DNA of 41,689 nucleotides, from the NCBI GenBank assembly GCA_003228955.1, contig QIGN01000056.1, positions 1 through 41,689 on the forward strand, given 5' to 3'. This DNA is from Hyphomicrobiales bacterium. GTDB taxonomy: Bacteria > Pseudomonadota > Alphaproteobacteria > Rhizobiales > Methyloligellaceae. Positions 15,185-24,119 of this stretch are shown here, piece after piece. The translations under genes were made by a program, and so were the position numbers. Below the pieces are notes generated by a model that saw nothing but the letters and a program-made list of their open reading frames with translations, ran no database searches and was not told the origin of the DNA. The number at the start of each line of letters is the position of its first letter. The stretch's first letter is position 1.

Positions 15185-18031
15185 CTAGCGCAGCCGGCGG
15201 CTGGCGTGAGCCAGCATGAGATAGACCCTGCCTGTCTCTGAAGTCAGGTAATTGTGGATCATCTCGCTGTTCTGTCCTTTGCGTTCGGCATCGGACAAAA
15301 GCCGCTCAAAGTCGGCGATGTAACGCTGGACGGTGGTCCGGAAGGCGGGATCGCGCTGATAACGTCCCGATATTTCGTCAAACGTAGCCTGACCATTGGG
15401 CGTGTAGATCTGGCGGTCAAAGACATTGTGTTCGCCCTGGCGGAAACGTTGCCAGATATTGCTCGCTGTAGTCTGGTCAATGGCGGCGGCAATGTCGTTC
15501 AGGCGAAGTTCGCCTCCTGGTGCAGCTGGTGCATCATAGGCCGGGATGGCGGGCTGCTGGGGCGGTGGCGGCGGCGGCGGAGCGGCGGTGCGCGCACTGT
15601 GGTCAGGCTCCGACGCGCGCGCCAGCAAATCTCCCACCGACCATGTATCGCCCTGCGCGGAAGCCGGCGTGTTGCGCATGTTTACACCCAGTCCCGAGGC
15701 GGGCAGCTGAGTCGTTTGGGGCGCGGGTTGTGAAGGTGTTTGTGCCGGCATATTCGCGGCGGCATCGAGGCGGCCTGTCAGGCTGGAGGTAACGGCCGCC
15801 ATGTCACCACTGGAAACAGGATTGTTGCCGGTCGTTGCGGGCGCGCCAAATCCGCCGGCCGGTGGCGGCAGGGTTTGCCCTGGATAGGCAGTCCCCGGCT
15901 GCGGCGAATAACCCGGGGCGGGTTGCTGCAGGCCGCCCGCGCTGTTTCCGGTCGAGAGCGCCGAGAGGGCGCCAAGCGCTTTGAGTTGGTCGGAAACGGC
16001 TTTCCGGACCGCTTCCTGATTGTGCTGGGCGGCTTGGGGTATGACCCGCATGCGCCGCTGCAGCTCCTGCCGCGTGCCTTCAATTTCGTCGGCCGTGCTG
16101 GAAACCGTTTGACGCATTTCGCGGGTCGTCGAGTCGAAACGCGAGCTCAGCGTGCCGAGTTGATCGGCAACCTGGCTGGTGATCGACTGGAATCCGCCTG
16201 TGAGTTCGGCGACCGCCTGTTCGGTATGGCTGCGGGCATTGCTTCTGAGCCGCTCGATTTCCGCAATGGCGTGTGAGGCCTGCGCGGTGGTTTCCTGTGC
16301 GAGGGAGCCGGTGATCTGTTTGGCGCGTTCCTCGACCTGCGTCAGGGAACCTTCGATGATGCCGGAATAGGACCGCATCATCTTGTCGAGCCCCTGTGCC
16401 TTGGCGCTGACGGTTTCCAGCAGGCTTGTAATCTCCGAATGGCGGCGTTGCAGAATGGAGTCGATCTGGGCGTTCGATGAGTCCAGCGCCTGCGATGCGG
16501 ATGTGATGGCCTGTCCCTGGGCATCGAAACGCTGGACCAGTCCATGCACCTGATTGAGCAGCTTGTGCGAGACACCCTTGAGGGAATCCGCCTGAGCCGT
16601 GAGATTGGCGTTTGCCTGGCTGGATTGCCGGGTCATGTGCTCCGTTGTTTTTTTCAGCGTATCGGAACCCTCGGCGAAGACCTGGCTTATTTTCATTGTG
16701 CTTGTCGAAAGCGAGCTTTCGATGGACTTTGCCTGCTGCTGTACGGTCGCATCGAGCGCCTTGATGCGGTCGGCGAGGACTGATTTCAGCTCCTCGGTAC
16801 GGGTCTTGAGTGTCCCGTCGAGTTGCGTCGTGCGGGTTGCGATCGCGGTCTCGAGTGCGGAGAAATTCTGAGTTGCGCTGGAAATAATGGAGTTCAGGCG
16901 CTTCTGTTCGCCATCCAGACGGTCGAGCAGCCCTGGAATGTCCTTGACCAACTGGTCCCCGACCGCAGTGAGTGAGGTCATCAACGTGCTGGATTTCACA
17001 TCGAGGACTTGGGCGGCCTTTTGCGTCGCGCCCTGCAGCGCGGTGGAAACACGGGTTCCTGCCGCGTCCAGTTTCTTGGTGACCAGATCGCCCTGGGAGG
17101 TAAGTTGCTGAGCGATTTTGGTTGTCGTGCTGGTCAGGGAGCGGGTTGCCAGTTCGCCGGCATTCGCAATATCCTTGGTCACCTGCGCGCCGACCCCGCT
17201 CAAGGTTTCTCTGACCCGGTCGGAGTTGTTTGCAAGCGCCTCGCGCTCACCTGCCAATTCCCCGATTAGCCCTCTGATCCGCGACTCGTTCTCGCTATAG
17301 GAGCGTTCAAGGGCGGCAACCTCATTGTGAACCAGCGCTTCGAGCTCGCCGGCCCGCCCGAGCGCACGTGAAATTCCGTCATTCATGGCGGCGACCTGCC
17401 GCCGGATCGACTGGCCGAGCGAGGCAACAGACTGGGTGGCCATTTTATCAGGTTCCGCAAGGCGCACCGCGACCTCCGTCATGGCCGACGCCATGAGACG
17501 CAATTCCTGCGCCCGCCAGATCAGCAACGCCAGGAACCAGAACAGGGTAATGGGAACAATCAAGGTTGCCCCAAGGGTCAAGGTTGCGGGATCGCGCAGC
17601 ATCTCGCCGCCGGTCGACAGCGAGGAAAGACGTTCATTGAACAGGAACAGCGCCGCGCCAAGGCACACAAAAACCCAGACAACCGACGCAGCGAACGCCA
17701 CATAGAAGGGCGCGCGAGTCGGGCGCTGCTGTAGGGCATAGATCAGTCCGCCGATAGAGGGGAGGTCGTCATTCGCGGCAATTCTGCTGCGCGCCGGTTC
17801 CGCGCCGCGCCGCGAGATTTCGTCCGCAGCGGTGTCCGCTGTTTTGCTGCCGCCAGGTTGGGTCACAGGCTTCGGCGCGGGCATGTTATCGGCGAGTCTT
17901 TCCGACAGTTTTTTTGTTTGCTTGTCGGCGGCGCCGACCTCGAATGCGAGGTCTTTGGCGGTCCCGGAGACTTCACCAGGTTCGCTCGATTTCTTGCCGG
18001 TGACTGGTGCTTTAGATTGTTCTTGCGCCAT
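15185..18031 (-). CDS. Membrane-anchored coiled-coil protein, GPR (growth pole ring)-like
   Basis: A 948-residue protein. Residues 1-85 are polar and disordered. Two helices follow (about 107-135 and 152-180, with LTLGATLIVPITLFWFLALL in the second). Residues 190-665 are a continuous coiled coil with repeated Thr/Ser/Gln heptads. About 670-820 is Pro/Gln/Gly-rich linker. The last 110 residues form a conserved globular tail (SNIWQRFRQGEHNVFDRQIY and RVYLMLAHASRRLR). From memory, this tail and architecture resemble the GPR proteins that organise polar growth in Rhizobiales, usually much longer (about 2,000 residues). I start it at ATG 18031; a frame start at 18091 adds a basic leader without support. 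It is a single gene, and its upstream region holds a 14-bp tandem repeat. The cellular role is inferred. Confidence 0.65.
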   Translation of the reverse strand: MAQEQSKAPVTGKKSSEPGEVSGTAKDLAFEVGAADKQTKKLSERLADNMPAPKPVTQPGGSKTADTAADEISRRGAEPARSRIAANDDLPSIGGLIYALQQRPTRAPFYVAFAASVVWVFVCLGAALFLFNERLSSLSTGGEMLRDPATLTLGATLIVPITLFWFLALLIWRAQELRLMASAMTEVAVRLAEPDKMATQSVASLGQSIRRQVAAMNDGISRALGRAGELEALVHNEVAALERSYSENESRIRGLIGELAGEREALANNSDRVRETLSGVGAQVTKDIANAGELATRSLTSTTTKIAQQLTSQGDLVTKKLDAAGTRVSTALQGATQKAAQVLDVKSSTLMTSLTAVGDQLVKDIPGLLDRLDGEQKRLNSIISSATQNFSALETAIATRTTQLDGTLKTRTEELKSVLADRIKALDATVQQQAKSIESSLSTSTMKISQVFAEGSDTLKKTTEHMTRQSSQANANLTAQADSLKGVSHKLLNQVHGLVQRFDAQGQAITSASQALDSSNAQIDSILQRRHSEITSLLETVSAKAQGLDKMMRSYSGIIEGSLTQVEERAKQITGSLAQETTAQASHAIAEIERLRSNARSHTEQAVAELTGGFQSITSQVADQLGTLSSRFDSTTREMRQTVSSTADEIEGTRQELQRRMRVIPQAAQHNQEAVRKAVSDQLKALGALSALSTGNSAGGLQQPAPGYSPQPGTAYPGQTLPPPAGGFGAPATTGNNPVSSGDMAAVTSSLTGRLDAAANMPAQTPSQPAPQTTQLPASGLGVNMRNTPASAQGDTWSVGDLLARASEPDHSARTAAPPPPPPPQQPAIPAYDAPAAPGGELRLNDIAAAIDQTTASNIWQRFRQGEHNVFDRQIYTPNGQATFDEISGRYQRDPAFRTTVQRYIADFERLLSDAERKGQNSEMIHNYLTSETGRVYLMLAHASRRLR

Positions 18032-18544
18032 ACTCTCAATTACCCCGTGGACTATCGGACGCCGACATGCCCTGCGTCTGGCAGATCCCATTTTACCGCA
18101 TCTCGCGCGGATATCACTTAAACGCGTTAACCCAAACGCGTTAACCCAAACGCAGACCGCCGATCATTTCGTCCATGACTTTCAGCGCGCTGAAATTTGG
18201 AAACTGTTCACCATAAACTATTACGGATTTACGGCTAAAGAAAGGGCGATTTCAAATCATCCTTTACGCCCATAGCGAGAGAATCAATCATTAATACGTT
18301 GATTTAATAGGTAAAAAATACGTATGGCGAAAGTTGAAATCCGGCTGGCGGGTGTTTTGTGCCCAACGGGACTATATGCGGCGGCGGCGCACCCTTAACC
18401 GGTCTTTATCCGTATTCTTCTAGGTATGGAATACCATATGGGGAGATGCCGCAGGCGTAGGGGCATTGGCGAATGCATTCTTGCGCTGATTCAGGCACGG
18501 AGTGGGTTTCAGGCGCGACAGGGGAGAAGCGGGTCCGCATCATC
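18032..18544. other. Intergenic region between divergent GPR-like and Hpt genes
   Basis: This 513-base region has no convincing gene. It contains a 14-bp tandem repeat at 18120-18153, an AT-rich block (18200-18330) likely to contain promoters, one GANTC site (GAATC near 18281) of the CcrM type, and an isolated TTAACC at about 18392. Half-sites for CtrA are suggested, but no pair has the correct N7 spacing. Confidence 0.5.
18120..18153. repeat. 14-bp tandem repeat, 2.4 copies
   Basis: AAACGCGTTAACCC occurs twice (18120-18133, 18134-18147), followed by AAACGC. Each unit holds the palindromes ACGCGT and GTTAAC. The two TTAA cores are 10 bases apart, not the 7 of a CtrA box. Confidence 0.85.
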
Positions 18545-18970
18545 ATGAATTTGCCCGGAAACAACATAAATCGTGAGCGGCCGGAGGCGGGGCGCAGTCC
18601 CAGCGCTGGCCGGCCGGTGGATCTGGTGCATCTGGAGCGCCAGACCCTGGGGAGCCGGTCGCTGGAGTGCGAAGTCCTCGAACTCTTCCACAGCCGGTCT
18701 GAAATCTACCTCCAGCGCTTGAAAGATGCCGAAGAGGACAAGGCCTGGGCAGATGCGGCACATGCCATCAAGGGCTCCGCGCGCGGCATTGGCGCGTGGC
18801 AGGTCGCCAATAGCGCTCAGGCTGCCGAAGATTTGAGCGGCACGGCGCGGGCGGCAGGCTGTCTCGCCGTGCTGGACGATCTGGAACGGTCGATCAGCGA
18901 AGCCAATACCTATATCGAGACCCTGCTGTCCGGGAACAACCGGAATGCCTCGCCCGACGCCGCGATCTGA
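18545..18970 (+). CDS. Hpt-domain histidine phosphotransfer protein
   Basis: A 141-residue cytoplasmic protein whose residues 35-130 form a four-helix Hpt domain. The phospho-accepting histidine is His73 in AAHAIKGSARGIGAW, the canonical HxxKGxxxxxG pattern. Such proteins shuttle phosphate between hybrid kinases and response regulators. No kinase or receiver gene is adjacent, so the partners are unknown. The start is uncertain: ATG 18545 gives MNLPGNN and a 25-residue disordered lead; an in-frame ATG at 18473 has a somewhat better AGGGG upstream. The Hpt domain is unaffected. It is divergent from the coiled-coil gene. Confidence 0.85.
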   Translation: MNLPGNNINRERPEAGRSPSAGRPVDLVHLERQTLGSRSLECEVLELFHSRSEIYLQRLKDAEEDKAWADAAHAIKGSARGIGAWQVANSAQAAEDLSGTARAAGCLAVLDDLERSISEANTYIETLLSGNNRNASPDAAI

Positions 18971-19171
18971 AAGACCCTGGTCCCCGCGCGATTGTGATCG
19001 TGTGCCGAAATATCTTGGGCCTTTGCACTGGCAAAATCGTGGCAATTGCCCTAATAGGGTGCTCGTTTCGCTGGTAAGGCGCGACATGACCGGCGGCCAG
19101 CCACGAAGGTCCCCTGCCATGTCCTCATTCACCTGCATCGCAGCATCCGACGACAAGGCGCCCGGAAGGCA

Positions 19172-19492
19172 ATGCCGAAAATCACCTATATTGAGCATGA
19201 CGGCACCAAACATGAGGTCGAGGCGGAATCCGGCATGACCGTCATGGAGGCCGCGGTCAAGAATTCGGTTCCGGGTATCGAGGCGGAGTGCGGCGGCGCC
19301 TGTTCATGCGCGACATGTCATGTCTATGTGGAAGAAAACTGGCGCGCCGCGACGGGGCAACCCGAGGAAATGGAAGAGGACATGCTCGATTTTGCCTTCG
19401 ATGTCCGGGACTCGAGCCGTTTGAGTTGCCAGATCAAGGTGTCGGACGAAATGGACGGACTTGTGGTGCAGGTTCCCGAAAAGCAGTTTTAG
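19172..19492 (+). CDS. [2Fe-2S] ferredoxin, adrenodoxin/putidaredoxin type
   Basis: A 106-residue electron carrier. The cluster ligands follow the C-X5-C-X2-C pattern in [15 protein letters not shown] plus a distal Cys in SRLSCQIKV, as in ISC-type and P450-linked vertebrate-like ferredoxins. Length is normal. The start has GGAAGG two bases before ATG, which is close but usable. It is followed after 15 bases by a ferredoxin-NADP reductase, so the two should form an NADPH to ferredoxin electron path. The final acceptor (Fe-S assembly, P450 or another oxygenase) is not shown by the neighbourhood. Confidence 0.95.
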   Translation: MPKITYIEHDGTKHEVEAESGMTVMEAAVKNSVPGIEAECGGACSCATCHVYVEENWRAATGQPEEMEEDMLDFAFDVRDSSRLSCQIKVSDEMDGLVVQVPEKQF

Positions 19493-20539
<1,047 letters not shown>

Positions 20540-20755
20540 CTGCCGCCGGTCTTGCCGTTGTAAGAAGCGCACGCCAGGCGAACCCCGGTTAACGACGCCT
20601 TTTTCGGCACTTAGTCCCGACCGGAGGGTTACTCAGGTGAATTGATTCGTGAATGCAACAAATTTCCACGATTTAGCGATCCGCACTTGGCGTGGACGCT
20701 CGGTCAGGCTTTACTGTGCGCGATGTCAATATAATCCCGGCGGGGGAGAGCCTAA

Positions 20756-21181
20756 ATGTTCAAGAAGATTCTGGTACCGATCGATATTTCACAATCCGAC
20801 TCCGGCAAGCCGGGACTGAAAGCCGCGGCTGAACTGGCTGGGAAGACTGGCGCCCATCTTATCTTGCTGAATGTGACAGGCGATGTTCAAAACCTTGTCG
20901 CGAACCTGCTTCCGGCCAATTACCAGGAAACGATGCAGGCGAGCGCCAGGGAGGAACTGGAGGAACTGGCCTCCGCCCATGGACTTGCGGCGGGGAAATA
21001 CGAGGTACAGACGAGCCACGGTCAAATCTACCATGAAATTCTGGCGGTCGCGAAGAGCAGCGGAGCCGATCTCATCGTGGTCACATCCCACAAGCCCGAA
21101 TTTTCCGACTATCTGCTCGGCAGTACGGCCGCCAAGATTGTGCGCCATGCGCAAAGTTCGGTCCTGGTGGTGCGTTACTAG
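20756..21181 (+). CDS. Universal stress protein (UspA family)
   Basis: A 141-residue cytoplasmic UspA-fold protein. The start MFKKILVPIDIS, the HLILLNV strand and the end SSVLVVRY are characteristic. The nucleotide-loop G-x2-G-x9-G-[ST] is only partly kept: the first glycines are replaced in TSHKPEFSDYLLGSTAAKIV, so ATP binding is uncertain. GGGGAGAG lies just before ATG. The gene has its own 216-base upstream region and its stop codon overlaps that of the methyltransferase on the other strand. Confidence 0.92.
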   Translation: MFKKILVPIDISQSDSGKPGLKAAAELAGKTGAHLILLNVTGDVQNLVANLLPANYQETMQASAREELEELASAHGLAAGKYEVQTSHGQIYHEILAVAKSSGADLIVVTSHKPEFSDYLLGSTAAKIVRHAQSSVLVVRY

Positions 21182-22194
21182 ACCACACTTCGGTAGATGG
21201 AAACGGAGTAGGGGCTGAAGGCCGCCAGTTTCAGTCTCTGGCGCCACGGAATCGCGACCTGGTGGAATATGCCTGTGTCCTCGAACAGCGCGCGCGCGCC
21301 GATGTCGACGCAAATCACATAGAACCGGCGCGGGTTCTGTTTGTAGGACCGCACGATTTTGCCGATAACGCGCTCCAGCATGGCCTGGTTGAAGGGGTTG
21401 TTGAGATAGAAGACCGTCTCCTGGTCCGGCCCCTCCAGCCGCATGGCGCTGAGGTGTTCGCACCCGACATCGCGGCATTTCATAAGCGATCGGGGATATT
21501 GGGCAATATTGAGGAGGCAGTCGTCATATAACTCCGCGGCGATTTCCGCGCCGGTAATTTTTTCAAAAGGATAGTGCGAGGCCATCAGCAACACCCGCCC
21601 GCGCCCGGCGCCATAATCGACGAATGCGTAGTGGTCCACGGGTTCGGGCACACCCTCCATTGCCCATTTGAACACCAGGCGCGGGGTTGGCCGGTAGTCA
21701 TGACCAGAGCGGCGGAGCTGGTGCGGGACGCGCACGACCGCGAGGGGAACACGCTTGCTTGTTCTTACAAAAAAGAGGCGTTCGAGCGAGCGATCCGGTC
21801 CCAGCTTGTGGATCAGCAGCAGAACCCGGCGGTAGTCGCGGACAAGAGACGATGGATGCAGCCGTCGGCGCAGCCATCGCCCACTCCGGTGGAGCCGTGG
21901 CAGCAGTGTCTGTTTTGAAAAGGTCCCGAGCGCCAGCCAGCTATTCTGGCCGCCGCGCCGGAGGCCCTGCGCCGCATTCGCGGCAGCCGGACCGGCCATT
22001 GCCCCCGCACTGCTGGCGGTACGGCTGGCTGCGTCGCGGGTACGCGCAATATTTTGCATACCCGAGCGAAACAGTTTTTTCGCGCCGGCCTTCGCCGCTG
22101 ACGGAAACGCGTGCGTCGCAGCGGTTTCAACCGCCGGACTCCGATTGCCGGACTTCTTCCTGCCGCCCGACTTTTTGTAGCCTGTATTCGCCAT
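21178..22194 (-). CDS. Class I SAM-dependent methyltransferase-like protein
   Basis: A 338-residue protein. Residues 1-115 are basic and Ala/Ser-rich without clear fold (many Lys/Arg near the start). Residues 160-338 contain a Rossmann methyltransferase core: motif I FVDYGAGRGRVLL (191-203) and the acidic end of strand 2 in GAEIAAELYDDC (215-226). The strand-4 motif appears as VFYLNNPFNQ. The NNPF variant resembles the NPPF/DPPY motif of DNA and protein-glutamine methyltransferases, but other folds also use it, so I do not assign a substrate. I start it at ATG 22194; a frame start at 22242 is possible. It overlaps the usp stop by 4 bases, tail to tail. Confidence 0.75.
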   Translation of the reverse strand: MANTGYKKSGGRKKSGNRSPAVETAATHAFPSAAKAGAKKLFRSGMQNIARTRDAASRTASSAGAMAGPAAANAAQGLRRGGQNSWLALGTFSKQTLLPRLHRSGRWLRRRLHPSSLVRDYRRVLLLIHKLGPDRSLERLFFVRTSKRVPLAVVRVPHQLRRSGHDYRPTPRLVFKWAMEGVPEPVDHYAFVDYGAGRGRVLLMASHYPFEKITGAEIAAELYDDCLLNIAQYPRSLMKCRDVGCEHLSAMRLEGPDQETVFYLNNPFNQAMLERVIGKIVRSYKQNPRRFYVICVDIGARALFEDTGIFHQVAIPWRQRLKLAAFSPYSVSIYRSVV

Positions 22195-22347
22195 ACCCCA
22201 GCCCCGGCTCAATGCCACTGCTACAACACCGGCCAACCTCATAGCCTATTCCATCGCACAAGTGAATCCACACATCCCCGGGTCACCAAAATCACGCGCT
22301 AAATATTGTTGGTTGCCGCCGTTCACTGGCAAAATATGGTATCTTAC

Positions 22348-22366
22348 TGATTCGTAGAGCGAATCA
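22348..22366. promoter_or_regulatory. Inverted repeat upstream of the sigma-factor gene
   Basis: TGATTCG (22348-22354) and CGAATCA (22360-22366) are a perfect 7-bp inverted repeat with spacer TAGAG, 65 bases before the sigma-like start. Each arm holds a GANTC motif, the CcrM methylation site of alphaproteobacteria. It could be an operator whose occupancy depends on methylation (inference). Confidence 0.45.
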
Positions 22367-22430
22367 TCCAACGGGGCACCCTGTCTGGTTCACCGGACCT
22401 GCGGCGGCCCCCAGATGCGGCGGTAAAGAG

Positions 22431-22991
22431 ATGGCTCAAACTCAACGCTTAGGCGGGTCCGCACGGACCAAACTGATACTTCTTTTGCCGCGTCTGCGGC
22501 GCTTCGCGGCCATTCTCGCGGGCAATACGGAAAGCGCAGATGCGCTGTTGCGCCTGGCCTGCAAGAATATGCTGGATGGCGGGCGCGCGTTCCAGCAGGG
22601 AACGGCCTTCGATTTGTGGGCCTTTGGCGAGTTGCATGGCGAGTGGCTGGCGGGTCTGAGGTCGCACAATAATCCCATATCGCAAGGGCAGGGCGACCCT
22701 TCCGCTTTTTTGCCGGCCGATGGGCCGGGCGAGACCGGGAAACTCCAGGACATCCCGGAAATTCTCGCCAAGCTGCCGCCGCAGCAGCGCAGCGCGGTGC
22801 TTCTCATCTATGGCGATGGCTTTTCCTATGACGAGGCGGCGCAAATTCTTGATGCCCCTTCACAGACTATTGTCGCGCGGGTGAGCCGTGCGCTGGGATC
22901 ATTTATAGAACGGGCCGACTGGCTGGACAGCACAGCATTGGCCGGGGCGAGCGTAGAGCAATTGCAACAGACCAACAGGCAGGCAGGGTGA
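22431..22991 (+). CDS. RNA polymerase sigma factor-like protein (ECF type, divergent)
   Basis: A 186-residue protein. Residues 105-165 are a clear sigma region 4: EILAKLPPQQRSAVLLIYGDGFSYDEAAQILD and the recognition helix SQTIVARVSRALG. Region 2 (residues 15-75) is weak, lacking a recognisable core-binding and -10 motif, so promoter melting activity is open. The length fits ECF sigma factors. Its TGA overlaps the ATG of the membrane anti-sigma gene by one base (TGATG), the usual coupling for such pairs. It starts at ATG 22431 after AAAGAG. An inverted repeat lies just upstream. Confidence 0.8.
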   Translation: MAQTQRLGGSARTKLILLLPRLRRFAAILAGNTESADALLRLACKNMLDGGRAFQQGTAFDLWAFGELHGEWLAGLRSHNNPISQGQGDPSAFLPADGPGETGKLQDIPEILAKLPPQQRSAVLLIYGDGFSYDEAAQILDAPSQTIVARVSRALGSFIERADWLDSTALAGASVEQLQQTNRQAG

Positions 22992-24037
22992 TGACCGAAC
23001 TCAACGACGAACTCCTCGTGGCGTATGTCGATGGACAACTGGCGAAAGACCAGTCGAAGGCGGTTGAACGGGTCCTTGAAGAGGATCAGGTGGCGGCTCA
23101 GCGGGTCGAGGCGCTCCGCGCCGCCAATGCGCAGCTGGAAACCGCTTTCGAGGCGATGCTTGCGGGCGAGCCGATTCCGGTGCCCTTGGCCGAGACGCCC
23201 GCATCGGCGGATCCAGCGCCGGTACCGCGCAGTTTAGCGCGGAAATTGCTTCGAGCGGGACTTGTCACATGGGTTGGCTTTGGGTGTCTGCTCGGCGGCG
23301 CGGCGGCGGGCTTTATCCTCTACGATCAGATCGCGGCCGAACCTGTTCAGGCCGCCGCGCCGGCGCCGGCGCCCGTGCCTGTTGTGATTGCACCGCCCGC
23401 ACTGCCCGCACCGACGCTGCAGAGCGATCTCGCCACGGCGCACGCCTTGCTGGGCCGCGATACGTTTTCGGTGAGCCTGGAGGCGCAGGGCGATACGGAT
23501 CTGGTCAGCTTTCAGATATCCAAGGCGCTTGGCGAGACGCTGGCCATACCCGATCTGAGCGGAGAAAATCTGACATTCCAGCGCGCGCAGATGTTGCAGC
23601 GCGGCGGCGCACCCCTGGCGCAGATTTCCTATCTGCCGGAGACCGGCGGACCGGTGGCGCTGTATGCCAAATCCGGTGCGGGCGAAGCGCGGGATTTGAG
23701 ATTCGAGGAAATTGGCGGTATTTCGGTTGCAAGCTGGGCGCAGGGAAACCTGTTCTTCCTGCTGGCCGGGGACCTGCCGCGCCAGCGCCTGGAGAGTTTG
23801 GCGAAAACGGTGGAAAGCCAGATCGCCGCGCTTGAACCTGTAACGCAGGATACCGGCATGCCCGAAGCGAGCCTTCCGGCTTTGGTCGGCGGGCCAGGTA
23901 AACCCGCCACGGAGGCGCAAACTCCAGCTCGGGCTCGGGCTCGGGCACGTGCGCGGACTCGGGCGCAAACCCCAGCCCCAGCCCCGGCTCCGGCGCAAAT
24001 CCCGGCTCAAACTCCTCCGGCTTTTGAAATCCAGTAA
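22991..24037 (+). CDS. Membrane-bound anti-sigma factor-like protein
   Basis: A 348-residue protein. Residues 1-60 (LNDELLVAYVDGQLAKDQ and following) are the cytoplasmic anti-sigma helix bundle of RsiW/ChrR-like type without a visible zinc site. One helix spans about 92-114 (VTWVGFGCLLGGAAAGFILY). An Ala/Pro linker leads to a periplasmic beta-rich domain (about 145-285). The final 40 residues are low complexity (alternating Ala-Arg, then Ala-Pro), encoded partly by three GCTCGG repeats at 23927-23944. The start overlaps the sigma stop by one base. It should hold the sigma factor at the membrane until an envelope signal is sensed; the signal is unknown. The tail could vary by slippage. Confidence 0.8.
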   Translation: MTELNDELLVAYVDGQLAKDQSKAVERVLEEDQVAAQRVEALRAANAQLETAFEAMLAGEPIPVPLAETPASADPAPVPRSLARKLLRAGLVTWVGFGCLLGGAAAGFILYDQIAAEPVQAAAPAPAPVPVVIAPPALPAPTLQSDLATAHALLGRDTFSVSLEAQGDTDLVSFQISKALGETLAIPDLSGENLTFQRAQMLQRGGAPLAQISYLPETGGPVALYAKSGAGEARDLRFEEIGGISVASWAQGNLFFLLAGDLPRQRLESLAKTVESQIAALEPVTQDTGMPEASLPALVGGPGKPATEAQTPARARARARARTRAQTPAPAPAPAQIPAQTPPAFEIQ

Positions 24038-24119
24038 GGCCTCGCCGGGAAACATGCGTTCGCCTTTCCTTTAAGGCCACAAACGGCCACACTCGCACCC
24101 GAGCCCGGGAGGGAAGGGA

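Noticed and set aside
18120-18153. TTAA...TTAA in the 14-bp repeats as a CtrA box
   Set aside because: The cores are separated by 10 bases, not 7.
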